Assembly (NCBI RefSeq): GCF_002001015.1
Contig: NZ_MUNO01000017.1
Location: 43,501-107,500, forward strand
DNA length: 64,000 nt
Source: Polaromonas sp. A23
GTDB lineage: Bacteria; Pseudomonadota; Gammaproteobacteria; Burkholderiales; Burkholderiaceae_C
Reading direction: 5' to 3'
A program made the translations under genes and the position numbers. Numbering within the stretch: position 1 is the stretch's first letter; each line of letters begins with the position of its first letter. The notes under the pieces were generated by a model. It saw only the letters and a program-made list of their open reading frames with translations. It searched no databases and was not told where the DNA came from. Positions 1 to 9,316 of this stretch are shown here, piece by piece.

Positions 1-1822
1 CTGAAAAGCCGAAAGGCGACATGCCGGCCGCTTCCCGTTCTTTCAGTTCTTGTGCAGCAAAGGCAGGGTAGTCGTGTTTTTTCAGTGCACCGAACAGCGG
101 ATGCTGGGGGTGAAAAGTCTGCACCCACATCTCGCTGGCCTCGCCATGGTCGGCATCGCGCCCGGCGCGGCCTGCTGCCTGCATGAGCAGGCCAAACAGA
201 CGCTCGGGCGCGCGGAAGTCGCTGGAGAACAGGGCACTGTCGGGGTTGATGGCCGCCACCAGCGTGATGTGGCGAAAGTCGTGGCCCTTGGCGATCATCT
301 GCGTGCCGACCAGTACGTCGACCTCGCGCGCATGAACGCTGGCCAGCTGCGATTCGAGCGCGCCCTTGAGGCGTGTGGTGTCTGCGTCGATGCGCGCAAT
401 GCGCAGGGGGCTGCCATCGGGGCGCGTCACACCCGCCAACAGCTCTGCGATGTGTTCTTCCAGCCGCTCCGTGCCTTTGCCCACGGGGGCAATGTCGATG
501 TTGCCGCAGCTGGGGCAGGCGCGCGGCACGCGTTCGGTGAAACCGCAGTGGTGGCAGCGCAGGGTGCGGTCTATTTTGTGGAACACGCGGTAGGCGCTGC
601 AATGCGGGCACTCGCTTTTCCAGCCGCAGTCGTGGCAGGCCAGCACCGGTGCATAGCCGCGGCGGTTCAAAAAAATCAGCGATTGTTCGCCGCGCGCGAT
701 GCGCTGGCCGATGGCGTCCAGCAGCGGCGGCGCGATCGTGCAGTGTTTGGGCTGGTGGTTCATGTCGACCAGCCTGACGGCGGGCAAGCTGCCCTGTTGC
801 TCGGCTCCCCCGATCCGTTCGTTCATGGTCAGGCGTTGGTAGCGGCCAGCCACGGTGGCCTGCCAGCTTTCTAGAGAAGGTGTGGCTGATCCAAGTAACA
901 CCCGACACTGGACAGCAGCCTTGTCGGTCTCGCCCTCTTTTGTCGCGCTTTCCAGCATCGCGCGGTACACCGCCAGGTCGCGCGCCGAATAACGCGCGCC
1001 TTCCTGCTGCTTGTAGCTCGGGTCGTGTTCTTCATCCACGACGATCAGGCGCAGCTTGGGCAGGGAGGCAAAAATCGCCATGCGGGTGCCCAGCACCAGC
1101 CGGGCCTGGCCGGCATGTGCGGTCAGCCAGCTTTTGAGCCGCTGTGCCGGCGTCAGACCGCTGTGCAACGACACCACCTGGGCAGGCCCCAGATGCGCGA
1201 AGCGTTCTTCGAAGCGAGCCTGCAGCTGCGGCGTCAGGTTGATCTCGGGCACCATGACCAGCACCTGGGCACCGGGGTCTTCGGCCAGCACTTTGGCCGC
1301 TGCGCGCAGGTAAACCTCGGTTTTGCCGCTGCCGGTGGCCCCAAACAGCAGCGCAGGCCGGGTATCTGCATCAAATTCGGCAATTGCCCTTGTCTGCTCT
1401 TTGCTGAGTGCTATTAAATTCGTAGTGTCTTCAGGTGGATTCGATTGGATTGCCGCGGGCCGTTTGAGCCGGCGCGCCAGTTGCACAGTCGTCAGCTCAC
1501 GCAGCTGGGGGGGGAGCGCTGCCAGTGCCACCTCGCCCAAAGAGCGCTGGTAGTAGCTCGCCGTAAACGCCACCAGCCGCCGCCAGGTGGCGGACAGCGG
1601 CGCCAGGCCTTCGAGCTCGCCCAGTACATTTCTGGCCTGTGTGGGCAGGAGGTCACCGCTGTCAGGCAAGCGTTCCCACACCACGCCCAGCACCTCGCGT
1701 TTCCCCAGAGGAACTCGCACCAAGCTCCCTGGCAGAAGTGGCCGCTCGCTGGCGTAGGTCAACGCCCCGGCCACGCTGCTATGGGCAGGCGTGGCAACGA
1801 CGATGCTGAGCCAATAAGTCAT
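1..1822 (-). CDS. priA: Primosomal protein N' (PriA helicase), 3' end beyond window
   Basis: This is the DEAD-like superfamily 2 helicase that reloads the replisome at stalled or collapsed forks. The ATG at 1822 begins MTYWLSIVVATPAHS, a typical PriA N-terminus, and 607 codons are present before the window edge, so roughly the last sixth is missing. I see the Walker A motif GATGSGKT at residues 161-168, the DEEH box at 263-266, and the first zinc-binding CxxC (ACPSCG, C436 and C439), with further cysteine pairs following. It lies downstream of hemE on the same strand. A short Comamonadaceae-type palindrome lies inside the gene at about 1381-1427, in a poorly conserved linker just before the helicase core. 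Confidence 0.96.
   Translation of the reverse strand, partial: MTYWLSIVVATPAHSSVAGALTYASERPLLPGSLVRVPLGKREVLGVVWERLPDSGDLLPTQARNVLGELEGLAPLSATWRRLVAFTASYYQRSLGEVALAALPPQLRELTTVQLARRLKRPAAIQSNPPEDTTNLIALSKEQTRAIAEFDADTRPALLFGATGSGKTEVYLRAAAKVLAEDPGAQVLVMVPEINLTPQLQARFEERFAHLGPAQVVSLHSGLTPAQRLKSWLTAHAGQARLVLGTRMAIFASLPKLRLIVVDEEHDPSYKQQEGARYSARDLAVYRAMLESATKEGETDKAAVQCRVLLGSATPSLESWQATVAGRYQRLTMNERIGGAEQQGSLPAVRLVDMNHQPKHCTIAPPLLDAIGQRIARGEQSLIFLNRRGYAPVLACHDCGWKSECPHCSAYRVFHKIDRTLRCHHCGFTERVPRACPSCGNIDIAPVGKGTERLEEHIAELLAGVTRPDGSPLRIARIDADTTRLKGALESQLASVHAREVDVLVGTQMIAKGHDFRHITLVAAINPDSALFSSDFRAPERLFGLLMQAAGRAGRDADHGEASEMWVQTFHPQHPLFGALKKHDYPAFAAQELKEREAAGMSPFGFS
1381..1427. repeat. Short interspersed palindrome inside priA
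   Basis: The core GCTATTAAATTCGTAGTG sits within the priA frame and matches the intergenic palindrome family seen at 42861-42918 and elsewhere. It is translated in frame with no stop codon. It encodes part of the N-terminal to helicase linker. Confidence 0.6.
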
Positions 1823-2176
1823 GGGAAGGCTGGTTCCAGGTAATCCTAAATTCGTAAGTAGTGAGATACATTTTCGAAAAATGCCGTAAGTGCTTGATTT
1901 AAAACCGCTTTAAACACACTCCAAGGTTTCTGTGGATAACTTTGTTGATAGATTGGTCCTGCGAGCGCCGAGCCCTTATAAATCAAGGCTTTTCTTAATT
2001 TGCCCGCAAAAAAAGCAGTTTAAAGAATCCATATGAATCAAGCACTTAGCGCCGCTATTGCTTTGATAGCGAGGAGCTTGCCTTTTGCCTTTTCTTGCCG
2101 CACCGCAGCACGAATTTTGTGAATAAGTCCTGTCCGGGGAGTCGGCTTTTTGTGCTACACCAGCGAAAACCCCCCG
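1823..2176. other. Intergenic region hemE-priA, no gene seen
   Basis: This 354-bp gap is AT-richer than its surroundings and no convincing coding frame was seen. It contains one short palindrome copy (core GCTATTGCTTTGATAGC at 2054-2070) and presumably the priA promoter on the minus strand. The stretch TGTGGATAAC at about 1931-1940 resembles a DnaA-box core, but a single copy is not evidence of an origin. Confidence 0.5.
2054..2070. repeat. Short interspersed palindrome, intergenic
   Basis: Arms GCTAT and ATAGC surround a 7-base centre. It is one of at least thirteen related copies in this window. Confidence 0.6.
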
Positions 2177-2187
2177 TCAGTGGGGCG
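2170..2187 (-). terminator. Possible terminator at hemE 3' end
   Basis: On the minus strand, CCCC-ACTGAC-GGGG followed by a short T run forms a small hairpin overlapping the hemE stop codon. The stem is only four GC pairs, so this is tentative. Confidence 0.35.
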
Positions 2188-3277
2188 TTCCGGTGCGCAT
2201 GCGGCGTGAATACGAATGGATTGCACGCACCAGCACCTCGACACTCTCCGGCGGCGTGTGCTGGCTGATACCGTGGCCCAGGTTGAAGATGTGCGTCGGG
2301 CCGCTGCTGCGGGTGTCCATGTGGGGAGTGCCAAAACTCTCCAGCACGCTGGCGGCCTCAGTTTCAATCTGGGCCGGGCTGGCAAACAGCACGTTGGGGT
2401 CCAGGTTGCCCTGTAGCGCCATGCGTGCACCCACCCGTTGCCGGGCCTGGGCCAGGTTCACCGTCCAGTCGAGTCCCAGAACCTCACAGTCGAGCTCGGC
2501 CATTTTTTCCAGCCACAGGCCACCGCCCTTGGTGAACACCAGCCGGGGAATGGTCACGCCGTCGTGGCTGCGTTTGAGCTGCTTGAGCACGCGCTGGGTA
2601 TAGGCCAGGCTGAAGGTCTGGAAAGCTGCGTCGGCCAGCACGCCACCCCAGCTGTCGAAAATCATCACGGCCTGGGCGCCTGCTTCGATCTGCGCGTTCA
2701 GGTAGGCCGCCACTGCGTCGGCGTTGATGGCCAGCATCTTGTGCATCAGGTCGGGGCGCTGGTAAAGCATGGTCTTGACCAGGCGGTAGTCGTCCGAGCC
2801 TGCGCCCTCGACCATGTAACAGGCCAGCGTCCAGGGGCTGCCGGAAAAGCCGATCAGCGGCACACGGCCGTTCAAGGCCTTGCGAATTGAGGTCACGGCG
2901 TCGAACACGTAGCGCAGCTTCTCCATGTCCGGAACCTGCAGTTTGGCTACGGCTGCCTCGTCGCGCACTGGTGTTGCAAACCGCGGACCTTCGCCAAGCG
3001 CAAAACTCAGGCCCAGGCCCATGGCGTCGGGCACGGTGAGGATGTCGGAAAAAAGAATGGCGGCATCCAGCGGGTAACGCTCCAGCGGCTGCAGCGTGAC
3101 TTCGGTCGCGTAGTCCGGCGAGGTTGCCAGACCCATGAAACTGCCGGCCTTGGCGCGGCTGGCGCGGTATTCGGGCAGGTAGCGCCCGGCCTGGCGCATC
3201 AGCCAGACGGGGGTGTAGTCGGTAGCCTGGCGCAGGCAGGCGCGTAGAAAGGTGTCGTTTTGAAGAGGTGCAAACAT
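2177..3277 (-). CDS. hemE: Uroporphyrinogen decarboxylase
   Basis: HemE removes four acetate carboxylates from uroporphyrinogen III to give coproporphyrinogen III, a cytoplasmic step of heme synthesis. The 366-residue length is normal. The first UroD signature [16 protein letters not shown] is at residues 23-38. The catalytic aspartate region FSDI is at about 76-79. The second signature [16 protein letters not shown] is at 143-158. It precedes priA on the same strand with a 354-bp gap, so the two probably have separate promoters. Nothing unusual was seen in the sequence. Confidence 0.98.
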   Translation of the reverse strand: MFAPLQNDTFLRACLRQATDYTPVWLMRQAGRYLPEYRASRAKAGSFMGLATSPDYATEVTLQPLERYPLDAAILFSDILTVPDAMGLGLSFALGEGPRFATPVRDEAAVAKLQVPDMEKLRYVFDAVTSIRKALNGRVPLIGFSGSPWTLACYMVEGAGSDDYRLVKTMLYQRPDLMHKMLAINADAVAAYLNAQIEAGAQAVMIFDSWGGVLADAAFQTFSLAYTQRVLKQLKRSHDGVTIPRLVFTKGGGLWLEKMAELDCEVLGLDWTVNLAQARQRVGARMALQGNLDPNVLFASPAQIETEAASVLESFGTPHMDTRSSGPTHIFNLGHGISQHTPPESVEVLVRAIHSYSRRMRTGTPH

Positions 3278-3414
3278 GCCCTGATTGTCTCAGGTGTGGG
3301 TGCCGGTGCCGGGCGGCCTATTGACAGCACCGGAAGCTGTTCGCAGCGCCGATTCGGGCCTACCATGCCTGTGATGGGGCGTGAGTTTCTTCCCGACCCG
3401 ACAAGGAGGCCGAC

Positions 3415-3780
3415 ATGCGCATGAATGACCAGGAGTACTTTCGCAGCTGCATCGCCAAAGAGCGGCATCTGGCGCAATTGCTGGGCCATCAGCATATCGA
3501 AGAGTGTTATGAAAGCGCAGGCACCCTGTGGGACAACGCGCAGGCCTTGCCGCAGTGGACCCGTGACTGGCAGGCTTGCGGCCCCTTGATGACCCTGCAC
3601 GGCATCACGGTGGTTTATGGCAAGGGGCCGGAACAGACGGCCAGCAGCTTTGCCAGGATAGGTTCGACCCTGGTGCAGTTTGCAGACCATCCGACGCGGG
3701 ACCGCGCGGTGATGTACGGCATTGTCAAAGAGCTGATTGCCCTGCTGGAGCATGGCAAGGCTGTTGTTGTCGCCGCGTAG
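3415..3780 (+). CDS. Hypothetical protein, 121 aa
   Basis: I do not recognise the family. The start is well supported by a strong ribosome binding site (AAGGAGG) six bases before ATG 3415. The protein is soluble, rich in His, Gln and Glu, and predicted mostly helical, with no signal peptide or membrane segment. It is transcribed divergently from hemE and converges on the GGDEF-EAL gene. A TTGACA hexamer occurs at 3321-3326 but lacks a well-placed -10 partner. Confidence 0.7.
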   Translation: MRMNDQEYFRSCIAKERHLAQLLGHQHIEECYESAGTLWDNAQALPQWTRDWQACGPLMTLHGITVVYGKGPEQTASSFARIGSTLVQFADHPTRDRAVMYGIVKELIALLEHGKAVVVAA

Positions 3781-3801
3781 CGGGCGGACGGGGTTACAGC
3801 C

Positions 3802-6429
3802 TTACCGGCTTAGCGTTCTCATGAAGTCTTCCAGCTCATCAATGGGCAGGGGCTTGCAGAACAGGTAGCCCTGGTAACACTCGCAGCCGTGGCGGGAAAG
3901 AAAATCGCGCTGTGCCTCGGTTTCGACGCCTTCGGCCACCACACCCAGGCCCAGGCTTTGCGCCAGACCGATGATGGTGCGGGCGATGGCTGCATCGTTG
4001 GGGTCGCGCAGGATGTCGGTCACAAATGTCTTGTCGATCTTCAACTGGTCCAGTGGCAGCCGTTTCAGGCACGACAGGGAGGAGTAGCCCATGCCGAAGT
4101 CGTCAATCGACAGGGTCACGCCCATGTCCTTGAGGGCAGCCATTTTGCTGATGGTGACCTCGATGTCGTCGGCCAGCAGGCTCTCGGTCAGCTCCAGTTT
4201 GAGCTTGTGGGGGCTGACGCCGGTTTCCTTCAGCGCGGCCATCACCAGGTCCACAAAATCGCTGTGGCGGAACTGGCGCACGCTGACATTGACGGCAATG
4301 CTCAAGGCCGCCGTATCCGGGCGCTGCGACCACGCGGCCAATTGGCGGCAAGCCGTTTCGAGTGCCCATTGGCCCAGCGGCAGGATCAACCCGCCTTCCT
4401 CTGCGGCCGGAATGAACTCCGTCGGGCCGACCAGGCCGCGGCTGCTGTGTTGCCAGCGCAGCAGCGCTTCCACCCCTGTCATGCGGCCGTCTCGGCCCAC
4501 CTGGGGTTGGTAATGCAGGAGGAACTGGTTTTCGCGCAGGCCCTGGCGCAGGTCGGATTGCAGCGCCGCCGTGGCCGATACTGCGGCCTGCATCACCGGG
4601 TCGAAAAAACAAAGCGTGTTGCGGCCGGCGACTTTGGCCTGGTACATGGCCAGGTCGGCCTGCTTGAGAAGATCGCCAATAGCGTGCTCTGTATGGTCGA
4701 AAGAAGTGATGCCAATGCTGCAGGTGCTGTAGTGCTGGTAACCGGCCAGGCTATAGGGTTCCCTCAGTGCCGCAAGAATCTTTTCGCCACTTTCCTTGGC
4801 TTGGGCCGCGGCGACCTGGGAATCCTCGTCCAGGTCATCCAGCAAAACCACAAATTCATCGCCCCCCAGCCGGGCCACCATGTCGGAGGGGCGCACGCAG
4901 GCCGACAGGCGCTTGGCCACCTTCTGCAGCAGCAGGTCGCCTTTCTGGTGGCCCATGGTGTCGTTGAGGGACTTGAAGTTGTCCAGGTCGATGAACATCA
5001 GCGCGCCGGCGCGCGGTTGCTGCTGGTTGTGGCCCAGTGTCTTGTGCAGCCGGTTCATCAGCAGCTGGCGATTGGGCAACTGTGTCAGGGCGTCGTAAAA
5101 CGCAAGGTGGCGGATTTCGCTCTCGGTGGCTTTGCGTCGTGTGACGTCGCGGCCGACGGCCACCCAGTGGGTAAAAAAGACGCCGGCATCGTCTGCCACC
5201 GGGACAATATCGACCTCCATCCAGAAGTGCCGGCCGTTTTTTTTGTAGGTGATGATTTGGGCCTGCACCGGCTCACCCTGACGGAAAGCCAGCGCCATGC
5301 GCCTGAGCTCTGTGCGGTCGGTCAGCGGGCCGCAAAGCAGTCGCGGAGACTGTCCCATCGCTTCGCTTCGGCTGTAGCCGGTGTGCCGCTCAAAAGCGTT
5401 GTTCACGAAGATGATGCGCAGGCCCGGGCTGCCGGAAGGAACCGCCTCCGCAATGATCACGATGTCGTTGAGGCGCGAAATGCTGGTTTCCAGCAGCATG
5501 AGCTGCTCGCGGGTGTGGCGCTGTCTGCTGATATCGCGGAAATAAACGGCCAGTCCGTCCGGAAATGGATGAACGCGTACTTCAAACCATCTGTCCAGTG
5601 GCGCATAGAGGGCTTCGAATTCCACCTGCTGATGAGTGGCGACCGCGGCCTGGACCTGCTCTGAAAAAACGGTGTTGACCACGCCGGGAAACTCTTCCCA
5701 GATGTTTTTTCCGAGAAGCTCTTTGGCCCCCGAGCGGCGCAACAGCCGCGCACCCTCGCTGTTGACATAGGTGAAGCGCCAATCCGGATCGAGCGTGTAG
5801 AACCCTTCCGTGATGCTTTCGAGCGTGATGCCAAGACGCGTGGCCAGTCGCTGCGCGTCTTCTTCGGTCTGACGCATGGACGTGCTGATGCGGGTTCTCT
5901 CCGTGTCGAGGGCCTTGCGTTCGCTGTGAAGGCGGCGCAAGTCCAGTTGTCCGGCAATGAGGCCCGCCAAAGACTCGAGGTCCTGCGCCTGTTCCGCGCT
6001 CAGGCTTCGCGGTGTTTTGTCCATCACCGCCAGCACACCCGTCAGTTGGCCGCCTTGCCCGACCAGTGGCAGGCCCCGGAAGAACTGAATGCCTGGCGCA
6101 CAGCGCGCCGGAAGAAGGGGCTGGCGTGACGGGCTTTCGAGTATCGCGGCGCACAGGGTTACCAGTCCTTCGCGTTCAGCTGCGCTGAAACCGGTGCCGG
6201 CGCTGAATACAACCTGACCGTTCTCAAGCACCACCACCATGGCTATAGGCGTCTGGCAGCAACGCGCGGCCAGCGCGGCGAAGCGGTTGGTATCCGGCGG
6301 CGCGGAGAGCGGGGCTTCTTTATCGGGGGTGAAGTGGGCTGTGGGCACAGACACGGGCGGGCACCTGCTTTTGGAGAGCAAAAGAAGATGCTGAGGGATG
6401 GCAGCGTTTTTTTCGCGGAAGATTTGCAA
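3802..6429 (-). CDS. GAF-PAS-PAS-GGDEF-EAL cyclic-di-GMP signalling protein
   Basis: This is a cytoplasmic sensor that probably makes and/or degrades cyclic di-GMP. Order of domains: GAF about 45-165, PAS about 200-300, PAS with PAC about 315-430, GGDEF about 440-605, EAL about 627-870. The diguanylate cyclase motif GGDEF is intact at 522-526 and is preceded by an RxxD inhibitory site (RPSD, 514-517). The EAL motif reads EALLRW at 654-659, and DDFGMGYSSL at 776-785 is intact, so both halves may be active. No membrane segment is seen. The start is uncertain: 6429 is a TTG without a clear ribosome site, and GTG codons at 6354 or 6348 are alternatives. Confidence 0.93.
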   Translation of the reverse strand: MQIFREKNAAIPQHLLLLSKSRCPPVSVPTAHFTPDKEAPLSAPPDTNRFAALAARCCQTPIAMVVVLENGQVVFSAGTGFSAAEREGLVTLCAAILESPSRQPLLPARCAPGIQFFRGLPLVGQGGQLTGVLAVMDKTPRSLSAEQAQDLESLAGLIAGQLDLRRLHSERKALDTERTRISTSMRQTEEDAQRLATRLGITLESITEGFYTLDPDWRFTYVNSEGARLLRRSGAKELLGKNIWEEFPGVVNTVFSEQVQAAVATHQQVEFEALYAPLDRWFEVRVHPFPDGLAVYFRDISRQRHTREQLMLLETSISRLNDIVIIAEAVPSGSPGLRIIFVNNAFERHTGYSRSEAMGQSPRLLCGPLTDRTELRRMALAFRQGEPVQAQIITYKKNGRHFWMEVDIVPVADDAGVFFTHWVAVGRDVTRRKATESEIRHLAFYDALTQLPNRQLLMNRLHKTLGHNQQQPRAGALMFIDLDNFKSLNDTMGHQKGDLLLQKVAKRLSACVRPSDMVARLGGDEFVVLLDDLDEDSQVAAAQAKESGEKILAALREPYSLAGYQHYSTCSIGITSFDHTEHAIGDLLKQADLAMYQAKVAGRNTLCFFDPVMQAAVSATAALQSDLRQGLRENQFLLHYQPQVGRDGRMTGVEALLRWQHSSRGLVGPTEFIPAAEEGGLILPLGQWALETACRQLAAWSQRPDTAALSIAVNVSVRQFRHSDFVDLVMAALKETGVSPHKLKLELTESLLADDIEVTISKMAALKDMGVTLSIDDFGMGYSSLSCLKRLPLDQLKIDKTFVTDILRDPNDAAIARTIIGLAQSLGLGVVAEGVETEAQRDFLSRHGCECYQGYLFCKPLPIDELEDFMRTLSR

Positions 6430-6562
6430 GTCTGCGCATTAAACCGTTGCAAAACGTAGCGCGGTGCACCTCGCAAGTGTTTCTCCTACAGCGTGATGCT
6501 GGAGGTGCTGATAGCGCGCCGGGGCTTGAGCCTGTTCGCGCTGGCCGATATCAAAAAAGCCG

Positions 6563-7876
6563 CTACCCCTGCGCCTGAGGATGTTTGAGCAGCAGACGCT
6601 CCAGTGCGTTCAGTGTTTCATACGATTCGGCGAAATCGGCAAAAAATTCGGCGTTATCGGGAGGCGCAGCGTGCCCTTTCCAGTTGACCCGTAGCAGGTC
6701 GAAAATTTCGCCGAAGCTGCGTTGGCCGTCGATAAGGCGCAGGATGCGTGCGCCGTATTTACCGGGGTTAACCGTCACGGACACGCCCGAATGCTGGTGG
6801 CTGAGAAGAAAGGGCTGGCCGCGGTTGCTGTCAAACACCTGGGCTGCCACCTCACCCGTCAGCGGTTCGTGAAAGAAAAAGGGAATGTACGAAGGATCGC
6901 CATAGGGCGCGGCGCATCCGGCGTCGCGGGTCAGGTAGAACGAGTGGGTGATGATGTTGCCCATCATCAGCTCGGCCATTTCATATTGTTGCCGTCGCGG
7001 CATGTCGCTCAGCCCGGCGGTGAAGGCCGCCGGATTGCGGCCCAGCACCATCTGCGGCAAGTAGGGTGAACGACCGCGCTGCACGTCGCTGAAGGACAGG
7101 TGCATGCCATGGCCATCTGCGTCCTCGCCCAGCCATTCAAACAGCTCGCCCACCGAATACGAGCGGTCCTGTGAATGCAGCAACAGGTCGTACAGGCCGG
7201 CATCGCCGGCATGGTGGTCGTGGTAAAGGTCTTCACCACGCCGAAACCAGTTGCTGGCGGGCAGGCTTGCAAGCAGTTCGCGGGTGTTCGTGATTTTGCG
7301 CTGCGCGTCCGCCTCGGCGCCGTTGACCAGCCGCATCAGCGCCTGCATTTGGTACACCCCCGTACGGCCGGTGGTGGCGTACACCATCAGTCCCATGGCG
7401 CCGGGTTGCTCGCCGCCCTTGAGCACGCTGCGCAAGGCGCGAAAACCCAGGTCCGGGTCTGCCAGGTGATGCAGCACACCGCTGCAGTTGATGTAATCGA
7501 AGGGCGCCAGGCCCAGGGTCGGCAGGTTGAGCAGCGAATCGTGTATCCAGACGATGTTTGTCAGGCCGCGGATGCGAGCTCGCTCCTGAGCCAGTGCGAT
7601 GCTGGCGGCGCTCATGTCCAGGTGCACGATGCTGGCGTTGGTGTTGCGCAATTGCTCGGCCAGGAAAATCGTGGCGTCGCCTGTACCGCCGCCGGCCACC
7701 AGCGCCCTGAAATTATTCTGAAACGACTGCTTTCCCGCAAAGCAGTAGTGGTTGATCATGGGCAGGTCTTCCAGCCAGGTCTGCGCCAGACGATGGTGAT
7801 CGTCTTGCGGGTCGCACGGCGGATAGGGCAGGGTCTCGTACTGGTTTCGGACCTCGGGCAGATAGTTGTCGGGCAT
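6563..7876 (-). CDS. Class I SAM-dependent methyltransferase, 437 aa
   Basis: A soluble methyltransferase of unknown substrate. Motif I (AGGGTGD) is at residues 61-67, the acidic SAM-ribose position follows in VHLDMS, and the late motif SGVLHHLADPD is typical of methyltransferase fold proteins. The catalytic domain ends near residue 200. The C-terminal half carries an uncharacterised region with a segment near 350-430 that looks like a small helical regulatory domain. The ATG at 7876 begins MPDNYLPEVRNQYETLPYPP, typical of this group. It has its own transcription unit between the GGDEF-EAL gene and a lipoprotein gene. Confidence 0.85.
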   Translation of the reverse strand: MPDNYLPEVRNQYETLPYPPCDPQDDHHRLAQTWLEDLPMINHYCFAGKQSFQNNFRALVAGGGTGDATIFLAEQLRNTNASIVHLDMSAASIALAQERARIRGLTNIVWIHDSLLNLPTLGLAPFDYINCSGVLHHLADPDLGFRALRSVLKGGEQPGAMGLMVYATTGRTGVYQMQALMRLVNGAEADAQRKITNTRELLASLPASNWFRRGEDLYHDHHAGDAGLYDLLLHSQDRSYSVGELFEWLGEDADGHGMHLSFSDVQRGRSPYLPQMVLGRNPAAFTAGLSDMPRRQQYEMAELMMGNIITHSFYLTRDAGCAAPYGDPSYIPFFFHEPLTGEVAAQVFDSNRGQPFLLSHQHSGVSVTVNPGKYGARILRLIDGQRSFGEIFDLLRVNWKGHAAPPDNAEFFADFAESYETLNALERLLLKHPQAQG

Positions 7877-7983
7877 GGCAGCTTCCGGAAAACAAACGGC
7901 AAAGGCGTATTGTCTCCGCCCGCAGACTCACGCCAGAAAACTCATTGGGCCAGTAGCAGTTGCAGTTCGGGTCCCTATCAGTG

Positions 7984-8067
7984 ACGGCGTGGTCCGGCTT
8001 TGCCGGGCCACAGCGGTCGCCCCCTGCAAGGGGGGATCCGGCTACACGAAGTGAGCCGAGAAGGGGG
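7984..8067. repeat. GC-rich intergenic repeat with CCCCCT/AGGGGG hairpin
   Basis: The region contains CCCCCTGCAAGGGGG followed by an ACGAAGTGAGCCGAGA-like segment and AGGGGG. The same layout (C-run, G-run, ACGCGAAGCGA-like segment, GTGGGGG) is seen at 61487-61571. It lies between the lipoprotein and methyltransferase genes. Confidence 0.5.
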
Positions 8068-8072
8068 TGAAC

Positions 8073-8813
8073 CTACCTAACCGGCAGAAATTGCAGAAAG
8101 GACGCGCCGGCCAGGCCCTGCACGTAGCTGATCACGGCGCGGCGGTATTTTTCGGTCAGAACTTCCGAAAGCAGATCCAGGCGGCCGATCATCTTGCCGA
8201 ATTCTCGTTCGAAGCTGAGGTTGCGCTCACGCTCGGAAATTTCATCCGCCAGCAACAGAGGCTGACCGGACGCGTTGCGGCGCGTGGCCAGCAGCCAGAC
8301 TGCCGATTCGATGTTGCGCGCTGCGTTGTGGATGTATTGGGCGTCGAGGCTGTCAATCAGGTAGAAGTCGGTTTTACCGCCGTGCGCAACGATCAGCATG
8401 TCGGCACTGGCATAAATGAAAGCCGCCACACGGTCGCCGCGAAAGTCGGGGCTCAGTGCCAGCGACATTGCGGCGATGTCCCGCTTCCCCTGCAGCTCGG
8501 GCCAGGGCGCGCGGCTTTCAATGGCGCTGCGCACGCGCTCGATGGCTGCCTCGCGGCTGGCGCTGCCGGTTCTGCGCCATTCGGCAGGGTTGCGCCGGTA
8601 CAGTTTGTCGAGCAGCCGGTACAGGCTGTCAAGGTTGTCGCGCATGCCCAGCGTGGCCATGCGATTGGCGTCGGACTGGGCCAGCTCACCTGAAGTCAGG
8701 GGGGCGACTCTGGTCTCACCGCGTTGGACGGGCGCGGTTTGGAGGCACCCGGCGAGCAGCAGGACCAGCAGACACGGGAGGGCAAGAAGCAGGGGCCGGC
8801 GCGGGGTGGGCAT
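8073..8813 (-). CDS. Putative lipoprotein, 246 aa
   Basis: This is a predicted lipoprotein of unknown function. The N-terminus has two arginines followed by a leucine-rich core and the lipobox LLAGC, with the lipidated cysteine at residue 23. The mature part is soluble, largely helical, and contains no recognised catalytic motif. It is encoded just downstream of, and on the same strand as, the CoA-binding protein gene with a 48-bp gap. Confidence 0.8.
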   Translation of the reverse strand: MPTPRRPLLLALPCLLVLLLAGCLQTAPVQRGETRVAPLTSGELAQSDANRMATLGMRDNLDSLYRLLDKLYRRNPAEWRRTGSASREAAIERVRSAIESRAPWPELQGKRDIAAMSLALSPDFRGDRVAAFIYASADMLIVAHGGKTDFYLIDSLDAQYIHNAARNIESAVWLLATRRNASGQPLLLADEISERERNLSFEREFGKMIGRLDLLSEVLTEKYRRAVISYVQGLAGASFLQFLPVR

Positions 8814-8861
8814 GCGCCGATTATCCCGGAGCGGGCGCCGGGCGCAAGCGCCTGTGCTTGT

Positions 8862-9308
8862 TCAGCCGGGACGGGCAACCAGCAGGCCGCGCGATTGCAG
8901 GACCTTGTGGTCGATCTTCAGGCAATGGTCCTGTACCACCAGCAGGCCTGCTGCCTCCGCTTTGGCCGCCGCCGCCGGGTGGCTGATGCCTAGCTGCATC
9001 CAGACCGCCTTCGCGCCTATGGCAATGGCTTCGTCAACAACCGGTGGAATGTCTTCGCTGTTGCGAAAGCAGTTCACCAGGTCGATGCTTTCATGGCGGG
9101 CCGCTTCCGTCAGCGTGGCATAGGCCTTTTCGCCGAGCACTTCGTTGGCATTGGGGTTGACGGGAATGATGCGGTAGCCACTGGCCTGCATATAGCGGGC
9201 AACATCGAAGCTGGCGCGGTGGGGTTTCGGCGACAGGCCCACCACCGCAATCGTGCGGTAGTGAGTGAGGATGTAGGGCATGCGTTCGGCGGGAGGGATG
9301 ACGGCCAT
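8862..9308 (-). CDS. CoA-binding domain protein (YccU-like)
   Basis: A small Rossmann-fold protein of the CoA_binding_2 family, as in E. coli YccU and the N-terminus of succinyl-CoA synthetase alpha chains. Supporting segments are TIAVVGLSPKPHRASFDVA (nucleotide loop), YRIIPVNPN and AVWMQLGI. The full-length size of 148 residues fits the family. The function in bacteria is poorly known. It lies 8 bp downstream of the thioredoxin-fold gene and is probably co-transcribed with it. Confidence 0.88.
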   Translation of the reverse strand: MAVIPPAERMPYILTHYRTIAVVGLSPKPHRASFDVARYMQASGYRIIPVNPNANEVLGEKAYATLTEAARHESIDLVNCFRNSEDIPPVVDEAIAIGAKAVWMQLGISHPAAAAKAEAAGLLVVQDHCLKIDHKVLQSRGLLVARPG

Positions 9309-9316
9309 GGGTTTAC

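Noticed and set aside
50..874. Plus-strand frame of 274 codons at the left edge
   Set aside because: It is antisense to priA; the PriA zinc-finger region is read on the minus strand.
1931..1940. DnaA-box-like TGTGGATAAC
   Set aside because: Only one copy, no cluster, and no origin-associated gene nearby.
3889..5664. Long plus-strand frame of 591 codons
   Set aside because: It lies opposite the GGDEF-EAL gene, whose domains are unambiguous; such long open frames are common opposite GC-rich genes.
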